Part shown: positions 1 through 6,395 of the stretch, piece after piece | Layout: each line of letters opens with the position of its first letter | How positions within the stretch are numbered: the first letter of the stretch is position 1 | NCBI GenBank assembly: GCA_005881085.1 | Contig: VBGU01000119.1 | Coordinates: 1-12,128 of the forward strand | Length of the DNA stretch: 12,128 nucleotides | Origin: Chloroflexota bacterium | Lineage (GTDB): Bacteria; Chloroflexota; Limnocylindria; P2-11E | Reading direction: 5' to 3' | The notes under the pieces: generated by a model | The model's input: only the letters and a program-made list of their open reading frames with translations | What the model was told of the DNA's origin: nothing | The model's database searches: none | Made by a program: the position numbers and the translations under genes

Positions 1-1
1 G

Positions 2-526
2 ACGCCGGAGTCGGCCGAGCTCATCACCGGCGCGAACATGAAACATGTCCTCGAGCTCCTGCGCGAGCGGTACGCCTACATCGTGGTCGACACCTGGCCC
101 TCATTCCAGGAGCAGGTGATCACGATGCTCGACGTGGCCGACGTGATCCTGACGCTCATGACGCTGGAGATCACGAGCCTCAAGAACGTGCGCGTGTTCA
201 TGGAGATCGCCGAGAAGCTCGGCTACGGCAGTGACAAGGTGCAGCTCGTCGCGAACCGCAATGACAGCTCTGGCGGCATCAAGGCGTCGGACGTCGAGGC
301 CAGCCTCGGCCGCAAGATCCCACACACGATCGTTTCCGACGGGCGAACACTGGTACTGGCCGTGAATCGCGGGGTGCCATTCGTTATCAGTCATCGTGAG
401 AGTCAGGTCGCAAAGGACATCTTTACCCTTGCGCAGCGCATCTCGGCCGAGGCGCCCGAGGCTGCCGCGGCTGGCGCCCCGAAGGCGGCGGCCCGCACCG
501 GGGGCATGCGTCTCTTCGCTCGTTAG
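2..526 (+). CDS. TadZ/CpaE-like pilus assembly ATPase, C-terminal part (5' truncated by window edge)
   Basis: The reading frame is open from base 2 to a TAG at 524-526, giving 174 residues of a longer protein; its start lies outside the window. The visible part resembles the second half of a MinD/ParA-type P-loop protein of the TadZ/CpaE family, which positions the Tad pilus machine at the membrane or pole. A beta strand ending in VVDTWPSF corresponds to the usual VVDTPP segment. The later stretch LVANRNDSSGGIKASDVEASLG fits the family pattern of an Asn-Arg loop followed by a region that recognises a partner. The C-terminus is Ala/Pro rich and ends in GGMRLFAR. The nucleotide-binding Walker A region, if present, is upstream. 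Its position directly before tadA, tadB and tadC supports the call. A general ParA-like ATPase is the alternative, but the neighbours make that less likely. Confidence 0.8.
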   Translation, partial: TPESAELITGANMKHVLELLRERYAYIVVDTWPSFQEQVITMLDVADVILTLMTLEITSLKNVRVFMEIAEKLGYGSDKVQLVANRNDSSGGIKASDVEASLGRKIPHTIVSDGRTLVLAVNRGVPFVISHRESQVAKDIFTLAQRISAEAPEAAAAGAPKAAARTGGMRLFAR

Positions 527-644
527 CTCCTCGCGCTGATCCCCGTCTGAACCCTTTACATACGTTTTCCGGCAATACATTTCGCTGTCGAGGGAGCAGG
601 CGCCTGGATAACGGGCGCCGGAAGGCAGGGTTAAACACGCACAG
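527..644 (+). other. Non-coding leader between tadZ-like gene and tadA
   Basis: This 118 bp gap is the longest + strand gap inside the Tad cluster; all other gaps there are below 50 bp. Its first half is noticeably AT-richer than the surrounding genes. A weak promoter-like pair can be drawn: TTTACA at 555-560 and TACATT at 576-581, with a short 15 bp spacer. Downstream are a GGCGCC inverted repeat (599-604 with 614-619) and two longer-range complementary pairs: AACCCT 550-555 with AGGGTT 627-632, and CCGGC 569-573 with GCCGG 617-621. The last conflicts with the hairpin. No good Shine-Dalgarno sequence precedes tadA; AGGG at 627-630 is 14 nt from the ATG. It may carry an internal promoter or an RNA structure that adjusts TadA level, but no known riboswitch class fits. 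Confidence 0.4.
599..619 (+). promoter_or_regulatory. Hairpin in the tadA leader
   Basis: GGCGCC (599-604) and GGCGCC (614-619) are reverse complements separated by TGGATAACG, forming a 6 bp all-GC stem with a 9 nt loop. It ends 25 nt before the tadA ATG. No T-run follows, so it is not a classical intrinsic terminator. It could protect a processed 5' end or influence translation. Confidence 0.4.
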
Positions 645-2051
645 ATGTCGCTTCTGAGACGCATCGAAGGCGCCCGCCCCGGTCAGCCGGAACAGCCCCA
701 GCAGCCTGGCGCACCCGGAGGACAGCACCCCCCGAAGCCGCCCGCCGAGGGTCCGCTCTCGCAGTCCGCCTCGCCCGCGCGCGACGCGCAGCGCGACGTT
801 CGCTCGCGCCTGCAGAGCCGGATCATCAACAACCTGGACCCGCGACTCGATCTGTCCGACGCGAAGGCGGTCAAGTCGTCCATCGAGGAAATGTTCAACA
901 AGTTCATCGATGAGGAAGGGATCGTCGTCACGCGTGTCGAGCGTCAGCGAATGCTCGAGCAGATCATGGACGAGATCCTCGGCTTCGGCCCGATCCAACC
1001 GCTCCTGAACGACGACACCATCACAGAGATCATGGTCAACGGGCCGTTCCGCACGTACGTGGAGCGCAAGGGCAAGCTGCAGCTCTCCGACGTGACCTTC
1101 GTAAGCGACGAGCACGTCTCCCGAGTGATCGAGCGGATCATCGCGCCGATCGGCCGGCGCGTCGACGAAGCGAAGCCTTTCGAGGACGCGCGTCTCCCGG
1201 ATGGGTCGCGTGTGAACATCATCATCCCGCCACTCGCGCTCAACGGGCCCGTCGTCACGATCCGAAAGTTCCCCAAGTACCGCATTACCGTCGAGGACTA
1301 CATCAAGTTCGGCACGGCGACGGCCGAGATGATGGAGTTCCTTCGCGCGTGCGTGGAAGCGCGCCTCAACATGTACATCTCCGGCGGCACGGGCTCAGGA
1401 AAGACGACGCTCCTCAACATCCTCTCGGGCTTCATCCCTGAGGACGAGCGCATCATCACGATCGAGGACGCTGCCGAGCTCAAGCTCGTGCAGGACCACG
1501 TCGTTCGCCTCGAGTCGCGCGCCGCCAATATCGAAGGCAAGGGCGCCGTCACGATCATGGACCTCGTCCGGAACGCCCTCCGTATGCGCCCTGAGCGCAT
1601 CGTCGTCGGTGAGACCCGTGGCGGCGAGGCCCTCTCGATGCTCCAGGCCATGAACACGGGCCACGACGGCTCGCTCTCGACGGGCCACGCAAACTCCCCG
1701 CGAGACATCCTCGCCCGTCTCGAGACGATGTGCCTCATGGCCGGCGTCGAGCTGCCGGCACGCGCCATCCGCGAGCAGATCGCAAGCGCCCTCGACCTCA
1801 TCATTCAGATCTCGCGGCTCAAGGACGGGTCGCGCAAGATCACGAACATCACCGAGGTCCAGGGCATGGAGGGCGAGACGATCGTCCTCCAAGACGTGTT
1901 CGTCTTCGAGCAAACCGGCTACGTCGACGGAAAGGTCCAGGGCCGCCTGCGGCCCACAGGCATCCGTCCCAAGTTCTCGGAGAAGTTCGAGGCGGCAGGC
2001 ATCAAGCTCCCGCAGAACGTCTTCGGCGACATGTCCGCCGGCCTCCGTTGA
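645..2051 (+). CDS. tadA: Tad pilus motor ATPase TadA/CpaF (type II/IV secretion ATPase)
   Basis: This 468-residue protein is the cytoplasmic hexameric ATPase that powers Flp/Tad pilus assembly. Residues about 10-50 are Pro/Gln rich and probably disordered. An N-terminal domain follows (LGFGPIQPLLNDDTITEIMVNG is typical of CpaF), then the RecA-like core. Visible motifs are Walker A GGTGSGKTT at 247-255 (Lys253), the Asp-box region around IITIEDAAELKL, and RPERIVVGETRGGEAL at 315-330 with the Walker B Glu323. The His-box segment MNTGHDGSLSTGHANSP follows. Length is normal for CpaF. The ATG at 645 gives a sensible N-terminus, although no strong ribosome binding site precedes it. The TGA stop overlaps the TTG start of tadB, so the two are likely translated in a coupled way. 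Known role: ATP hydrolysis works on the TadB/TadC platform encoded next. Confidence 0.96.
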   Translation: MSLLRRIEGARPGQPEQPQQPGAPGGQHPPKPPAEGPLSQSASPARDAQRDVRSRLQSRIINNLDPRLDLSDAKAVKSSIEEMFNKFIDEEGIVVTRVERQRMLEQIMDEILGFGPIQPLLNDDTITEIMVNGPFRTYVERKGKLQLSDVTFVSDEHVSRVIERIIAPIGRRVDEAKPFEDARLPDGSRVNIIIPPLALNGPVVTIRKFPKYRITVEDYIKFGTATAEMMEFLRACVEARLNMYISGGTGSGKTTLLNILSGFIPEDERIITIEDAAELKLVQDHVVRLESRAANIEGKGAVTIMDLVRNALRMRPERIVVGETRGGEALSMLQAMNTGHDGSLSTGHANSPRDILARLETMCLMAGVELPARAIREQIASALDLIIQISRLKDGSRKITNITEVQGMEGETIVLQDVFVFEQTGYVDGKVQGRLRPTGIRPKFSEKFEAAGIKLPQNVFGDMSAGLR

Positions 2052-3022
2052 TCGGTCTCGAGTACATCCTTCCGGCGGCCGCCTTCATCGGCGTGCTGTT
2101 CTTCTTCTGGGGGATCTCGTCGATGCTCGGCGGAGGTTCCCCCGAGTCCCTCGGCGCGCGCATGCAGCGCTACGCCGGCGGCACGCAGACCGCGACCCCC
2201 GACGCGAAGAAGGACCGCAAGAAGGGGCGCCGGGAGATCGATCCGTTCGCGACGCTTTCAGGCGACGTTCAGGACAAGCGCTTCTCGTCGAAGGTCCAGC
2301 GCGACCTCGCGCGCGCCGACCTTCGCCTCCGCGTCGCGGAGTACTACTACATCCGCATCGGCCTGGCGCTCGGTCTCGCCGCGGTCCTACTGCTGCTGCG
2401 CGATCCCCTCTCCGCCGTGGTGGGGGCGCTCCTCGGCTACGTCCTGCCGCGGATGTGGGTCGGCCGGCGCATCGGCAGTCGCCTCAATGCTTTCAACAAA
2501 CAGCTTCCCGACACGATCACTCTCCTTTCGAACTCCCTCCGCGCGGGCTCGAGCTTTCTCCAGTCGATCGAGCTCGTGTCTCGCGAGTCGCCTTCGCCCA
2601 TGGGTCCGGAAATGGGCCGCGTCGTTCGTGAGGTGAACCTCGGTCTGAGCATGGAGGAGGCGCTCTCCAACCTGGTTCGGCGGATCAAGAGCGACGACCT
2701 CGACCTCATGGTCACCGCCATCGGCGTGCAGCAGCAGGTCGGTGGAAACCTGGCGGAGATCCTCGACACGATCGCGTTCACCATCCGCGAGCGCGTCCGC
2801 ATCAAAGGCGAGATCCGCACCCTGACCGCGCAGGGACGCTACTCGGGCTATCTCGTCGCGTTCCTGCCGATCGCGATCATGGTCACGCTGAACTTCATCA
2901 ACCCTGAGTTCATGCAGCCGCTCTTCACCGAGCTCATCGGGCAGATCTTGCTCGTTGTCGGCGCGATCATGATGACCATCGGCTTCTTCGCGATCCAGAA
3001 GATCACGGACATCAAGGTCTAA
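2048..3022 (+). CDS. tadB: Tad pilus inner-membrane platform protein TadB (T2SF family)
   Basis: This 324-residue membrane protein belongs to the type II secretion system F family and forms the pilus platform together with TadC. The start chosen is TTG at 2048, which overlaps the tadA stop as TTGA and restores the expected N-terminal transmembrane helix (residues 4-26). The frame is open much further upstream, but an earlier start would overlap tadA by over 300 bp and yield an Arg/His-rich nonsense stretch. A basic linker (about 52-63), two membrane segments (about 101-136), the T2SF cytoplasmic helical domain (LPDTITLLSNSLRAGSSFLQ at 153-172, VGGNLAEILDTIAFTIRER about 231-249), and two C-terminal helices (about 265-283 and 296-315) follow. 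The tail GFFAIQKITDIKV is typical of TadB. The TAA stop is 2 bp before tadC. Confidence 0.95.
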   Translation: MIGLEYILPAAAFIGVLFFFWGISSMLGGGSPESLGARMQRYAGGTQTATPDAKKDRKKGRREIDPFATLSGDVQDKRFSSKVQRDLARADLRLRVAEYYYIRIGLALGLAAVLLLLRDPLSAVVGALLGYVLPRMWVGRRIGSRLNAFNKQLPDTITLLSNSLRAGSSFLQSIELVSRESPSPMGPEMGRVVREVNLGLSMEEALSNLVRRIKSDDLDLMVTAIGVQQQVGGNLAEILDTIAFTIRERVRIKGEIRTLTAQGRYSGYLVAFLPIAIMVTLNFINPEFMQPLFTELIGQILLVVGAIMMTIGFFAIQKITDIKV

Positions 3023-3024
3023 CC

Positions 3025-3939
3025 GTGGAGATCCTGATCCTCGCCGGCGTCGTCGCGTTCGGAGTCTTCCTCGTGTTCGCGTCGTTCCTCGTCGGTCAGC
3101 AGCTCGACCCGGTGCAGGCACGACTCCAGCAGATCTCGGTTCGTCCGAGGACCCTCGAAGAGCTCGAATTGCAGCGGCCGATCGCCGAGCGAACCCTGAA
3201 GCCGATCGTCCAGGGCCTCGCGGCGGTCATCTCGCGCTTCTACCCGGCCAACACGGCGAAGTCGCTCCAGATCCGGCTCAAGCGCGCAGCGATGGAGACG
3301 ACGAGCGTCGAGTTCTTCCTCGGCGTCAAGGCGTTCGTCGGAATCGTCGCCGCCATCGCGGGGTCGTCCTTGCTGAACCTGATCACCGGCGACTCTCTGG
3401 CCACGATCGGTGGTCTGTTCGGAGGGCTGATCCTCGGCTTCCTCATTCCGGACTTCTATCTCAACAGCCGGGCCGGCAGCCGGGCCAACGCGATCCTCAA
3501 CCAGCTTCCCGACGCGCTCGACCTCCTCACGATCTCGGTGGAGGCCGGTCTGGGATTCGACGCCGCGATCATCAAAGTCACGGAGAAGCTGAAGGGGCCG
3601 CTCACCGAGGAGCTGAAGCGCGCCGCCGCCGAGCAGCGCGTCGGCAAGTCGCGTCAGGAGGCCCTTCGGGGCATCAACGAACGCGTCGAGGTGAAAGAGC
3701 TTCAGAACCTCATCTCGGCCATCATCCAGGCCGACCAGCTCGGTGTGTCGATGTCGAAAGTGCTCCGCATCCAGTCCGAGCAGATGCGCACCGACCGCCG
3801 GCAGCGCGCCGAGGAAAAGGCGGCGCGCGCCCCGATCCTCATCATGCTCCCGACCGTCGGCTGCATCTTCCCCTCGCTTTTCATCGTCATCCTCGCGCCC
3901 GCCGCGCTCTCCGCGATGAAGTCCTGCGGCTCGGTCTAG
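3025..3939 (+). CDS. tadC: Tad pilus inner-membrane platform protein TadC (T2SF family)
   Basis: This 304-residue second T2SF-family protein is the TadB partner in the inner-membrane platform. It starts with GTG 2 bp after tadB; AAGG at 3014-3017 sits 7 nt upstream. An N-terminal membrane helix (3-23) is followed by a soluble linker, a membrane pair (about 97-143), the conserved LPDALDLLTISVEAGLGFDA at 161-180, a helical cytoplasmic domain, and the C-terminal signature RAPILIMLPTVGCIFPSLF with its last helix (about 270-293). These features and the order tadA-tadB-tadC make the call firm. No pilin or prepilin peptidase gene follows; the next gene is unrelated to the pilus structure, so this is probably the downstream end of the structural pilus block. 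Confidence 0.95.
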   Translation: MEILILAGVVAFGVFLVFASFLVGQQLDPVQARLQQISVRPRTLEELELQRPIAERTLKPIVQGLAAVISRFYPANTAKSLQIRLKRAAMETTSVEFFLGVKAFVGIVAAIAGSSLLNLITGDSLATIGGLFGGLILGFLIPDFYLNSRAGSRANAILNQLPDALDLLTISVEAGLGFDAAIIKVTEKLKGPLTEELKRAAAEQRVGKSRQEALRGINERVEVKELQNLISAIIQADQLGVSMSKVLRIQSEQMRTDRRQRAEEKAARAPILIMLPTVGCIFPSLFIVILAPAALSAMKSCGSV

Positions 3940-3985
3940 AACGCTCCGCGGTCCCATCACGATCACGAACCGCACGCGCGGTACC

Positions 3986-4315
3986 GTGCTCGCCACGCGC
4001 TGCGATGTCGCCAACAGCTTCCTGACCCGCGGCTTCGGGCTCATCCCCCGATCCGGTCTGGCGGATGGCGAGGGTCTCCTGATCACAAAGACCGGATCGA
4101 TCACGATGTTCTTCATGCGATTCGCGATCGACGCGCTTTTTGTGGACCGATCGATGCGCGTCCTCCGGGTCGCCGAGAACCTTCGTCCCTGGGTGCCCGC
4201 TGTCGGCGCCCCGCGCGGCACCGACGGCGTGCTCGAGCTTCCAGCGGGGACCGCGGCTCGGACCGGCACGCAAGCCGGTGACGAACTCATCTCGTCGGAG
4301 GCGGCCCCCCGGTGA
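3986..4315 (+). CDS. DUF192 family protein
   Basis: This 109-residue protein has the DUF192 (COG1430) pattern: an N-terminal strand, the segment RGFGLIPRSGL, then ITMFFMRFAIDALFVDRS and VLRVAENLRPW, followed by VLELPAGTAARTG. The fold is known but its biochemical role is not established. Many relatives are exported; this copy has no signal peptide and appears cytoplasmic. The first conventional start in frame is GTG at 3986. However, the codons just upstream (3956-3985) read ITITNRTRGT, which matches the usual family N-terminus, and no ATG, GTG or TTG exists between the in-frame stop at 3917-3919 and 3986. The true start may therefore be a rare ATC (3956 or 3962), or the first strand is lost. 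It lies 46 bp after tadC and its stop overlaps the comF start. Confidence 0.8.
   Translation: MLATRCDVANSFLTRGFGLIPRSGLADGEGLLITKTGSITMFFMRFAIDALFVDRSMRVLRVAENLRPWVPAVGAPRGTDGVLELPAGTAARTGTQAGDELISSEAAPR
4297..4301 (+). promoter_or_regulatory. Ribosome binding site of comF
   Basis: GGAGG lies inside the end of the DUF192 gene, 10 nt before GTG 4312 and 13 nt before ATG 4315. The spacing favours the GTG start slightly. Confidence 0.5.
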
Positions 4316-4935
4316 TGGAGCTCGCGCTCGCGGTCCGCGACGTCCTCCTGGTGCCGCGCTGCGCGGGCTGCGGTGAGCCCGGGAGCTGGTTCTGCGTCCC
4401 CTGCCGCGTCCAGTGCGAGCCCGTCGCGCACGACGGCCGCCTGCCGATCCGCGCGGCGGGCGCCCATGCCGGACCCCTCCGAGCCGCGGTTCGCCGGCTC
4501 AAGTACGGCGGCGAGGCCGGGTTGGCCGAGGACCTCGGCGCCCTCGTCGCGCTCGAGCTCGCCCGCGATCTCGCGCGGGGCGTGACGGTCGACGCGGTCG
4601 TCCCGGTGCCGCTCCATCGTTCACGAGCGTCGGCACGCGGCTATGACCAAGCCTTCCTCCTCGCCCATGCCGTTGCGGCGCGCACCGGCCTACCGCTGCG
4701 GACTGCGCTCCACCGCATCCGTGGCGGCCGACCCCAGGTCGAGCTCGACCGGGTCGCGCGTGCCGCGAACATCCGAGGAGCGTTCGTCGCGGAGGCGGGC
4801 TCGCTCCGCGGGTTGCGCGTGGCGCTCGTCGACGACGTCGCGACGACCGGCGCAACCCTGATGGATGCGGCCGCCGCGGCACGCGCCGCCGGCGCGCGCA
4901 CCATTCGTGCGTACGTCGTGGCGGTCGAGGAATGA
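4312..4935 (+). CDS. comF: ComF family phosphoribosyltransferase-like protein
   Basis: This 207-residue protein (206 if ATG 4315 is used instead of GTG 4312) has the two-part ComF layout. The N-terminus has a zinc-finger-like set of four cysteines, C17-x2-C20 and C28-x2-C31. The C-terminal type I phosphoribosyltransferase domain carries VVPVPLHRSRASARGYDQA and the PRPP-binding loop LVDDVATTGATL at 172-183, with the two acidic residues Asp174 and Asp175 present. ComF family members are cytoplasmic; in naturally transformable bacteria ComF is needed for uptake or handling of incoming single-stranded DNA, although many non-competent bacteria also carry it. The start overlaps the DUF192 stop as GTGA, and the stop overlaps the next start as ATGA. 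Its place downstream of a Tad pilus motor set is notable because pili of this class can serve in DNA uptake in some bacteria. Confidence 0.92.
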   Translation: MMELALAVRDVLLVPRCAGCGEPGSWFCVPCRVQCEPVAHDGRLPIRAAGAHAGPLRAAVRRLKYGGEAGLAEDLGALVALELARDLARGVTVDAVVPVPLHRSRASARGYDQAFLLAHAVAARTGLPLRTALHRIRGGRPQVELDRVARAANIRGAFVAEAGSLRGLRVALVDDVATTGATLMDAAAAARAAGARTIRAYVVAVEE

Positions 4936-6395
4936 GCAGGTCTCGTTGGTTGCTGCGCGGTCTGCTCTTGTTCGTGCTCGCGTTCGCGAACCTGAACGAC
5001 ATCCGCCCCGAGGCGACACCGGGCGGGGAAGCACCGGGTCTTTGGTCCCCGGACGTGCTCCCGAACGCGCTCTTCGCGTGGACGGTGATCAAGGAGCACG
5101 ACATCGATTACGACGAGTTCACCCTGCCGAAGGGCGCCACCACGGCCAAGCTCGACCGCGAGGCGTACTTCTTCCGAGCCTGCGGAGTCTCGACGGCGAC
5201 CGCCCCGCCGACGGCGAAGCGAAGTCGCGGCGGTCCACCGGCCCCAGGTCCGAACGATCACGTATGTTCGGTGTTCCCGCCGGGCATGGGGATCCTCGCG
5301 CTGCCATTCTTCGCGCCGTTCGTCCTCACAGGTTGGGACCCACTCGACCTCGGACTCCTCGTGCACGGCGGTCACGTCGTCGCCGCGATCGTCGAAATAC
5401 TTGCGACCCTCGTCCTCTGGTCGTTGCTCCGTCGCTTCGCCACGCCACGCTGGTCACTCACCCTCGTGCTCCTGTATTTCCTCGCCACGAGCGTCCGTAC
5501 CGTTGCGAGCCAGGCGCTCTGGCAACACTCGGGCGTGCACCTCGCCGTGGCGTCGGCGCTCTGGCTCGTCCTCCGCGAAGAAGGCGTCCCGCTCTCGCGC
5601 GAGCTCGCCGCCGGCGTGGTGTTGGGTCTCGGTGCGGTGGTGCGCCAGACCACAGCTCTGGTGGCGCTCGGACTCCACGGCTTCCGCCCGACCCGGCTCC
5701 TCGCGATGCTCGCCGGAGCGGCCATCGGCATCGCCCCGCTCCTCGCGTACAACGATCTCGCGTTCGGCTCGCCGCTCGAGCAGGGCTACGGGATCAAGAC
5801 CTTCGCCACGCCGATCCAGACCGGCCTGTACGGTCTCCTGGCCTCTCCATCACGGGGCCTCCTCGTCTACACGCCGTACCTGATCTTCGCGTTTTTCGCA
5901 CTTCTCCGCGCGTGGCGATGGCCCGGTCAGGTCGCGGGTCGGCTGCGCGGGCTTTCGCTCGCCTGGATCGTCACGCTCGCCCTGTACGCGATGTACTCGG
6001 AGTGGTGGGGCGGTCGGGTCTTCGGCTCGCGGTTCCTGGACGACTTCGCGCCGATCCTCTTCGCTGCGCTCGCCTGGGGGACGTCCGTCGGCATGTTGGG
6101 ATCGCGGGTCGCCCGCGTCGTCTTCACCCTCATGGCGGCGTGGTCGTTCGTGCTTTTCCAGGCCGCCGCCTTCCTCTACGACAAGTCGTGGGACACGTTC
6201 CCGGTGAACGTGAACGACGACCCCTCGAAGCTCTTCAACTGGAACGATCCGCAGTGGCTCGCCGTGCTGCGGCTCGTGCCCTCGGCGGATGAACGGGTAA
6301 TCGCGGGCGCCGTCCTGAGTGCGCTCGTGCTCCTCCTACTGGTGCGACTCGAGCTGCATGCCTACCGCGGGAGTGAGCTAGCGTCGCAGGTGTGA
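4932..6395 (+). CDS. Polytopic membrane protein, GT-C glycosyltransferase-like
   Basis: This 487-residue protein has an N-terminal helix (about 6-21), an outside loop, and then roughly nine or ten further hydrophobic segments. The layout resembles GT-C glycosyltransferases, which move sugars from polyprenyl-phosphate carriers outside the membrane. Supporting signs are the acidic cluster DIDYDEF at 57-63 in the first outer loop, where such enzymes hold a catalytic Asp, the segment ASPSRGLLVYTP, and EWWGGRVFGSRFLDD at 357-371, which recalls the WWGG...GxRFL segment of this group. The first loop also holds C84 and C112, flanking a Pro/Arg-rich stretch; a disulfide is possible. The last outer region NVNDDPSKLFNWNDPQW is soluble. 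ATG 4932 overlaps the comF stop (ATGA), and the TGA overlaps the next start (GTGA). The substrate is unknown; glycosylation of pilin or cell envelope is only a guess from context. Confidence 0.65.
   Translation: MSRSRWLLRGLLLFVLAFANLNDIRPEATPGGEAPGLWSPDVLPNALFAWTVIKEHDIDYDEFTLPKGATTAKLDREAYFFRACGVSTATAPPTAKRSRGGPPAPGPNDHVCSVFPPGMGILALPFFAPFVLTGWDPLDLGLLVHGGHVVAAIVEILATLVLWSLLRRFATPRWSLTLVLLYFLATSVRTVASQALWQHSGVHLAVASALWLVLREEGVPLSRELAAGVVLGLGAVVRQTTALVALGLHGFRPTRLLAMLAGAAIGIAPLLAYNDLAFGSPLEQGYGIKTFATPIQTGLYGLLASPSRGLLVYTPYLIFAFFALLRAWRWPGQVAGRLRGLSLAWIVTLALYAMYSEWWGGRVFGSRFLDDFAPILFAALAWGTSVGMLGSRVARVVFTLMAAWSFVLFQAAAFLYDKSWDTFPVNVNDDPSKLFNWNDPQWLAVLRLVPSADERVIAGAVLSALVLLLLVRLELHAYRGSELASQV

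Noticed and set aside
550..640. Cyclic-di-GMP or other known riboswitch before tadA
   Set aside because: A GGGTTA-like end and hairpins drew attention, but the GACGCAAAGC-type core of GEMM-I and the conserved cores of other classes I could recall are absent.
1730..2047. Upstream extension of tadB from an ATG inside tadA
   Set aside because: The added residues are Arg/His-rich nonsense inside tadA; TTG 2048 gives the family-like N-terminal helix and a four-base overlap.
3019..4617. Long open frame of 532 codons on the - strand opposite tadC, DUF192 and comF
   Set aside because: It is low-complexity Arg/Asp/Glu/His-rich sequence, the usual antisense shadow of GC-rich genes, and lies opposite three well-recognised proteins.
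4865..6292. 475-codon + strand frame overlapping the GT-C-like gene
   Set aside because: It is Arg/Pro/His-rich and has no hydrophobic pattern; the other frame gives a coherent multi-helix membrane protein that overlaps comF by exactly ATGA.
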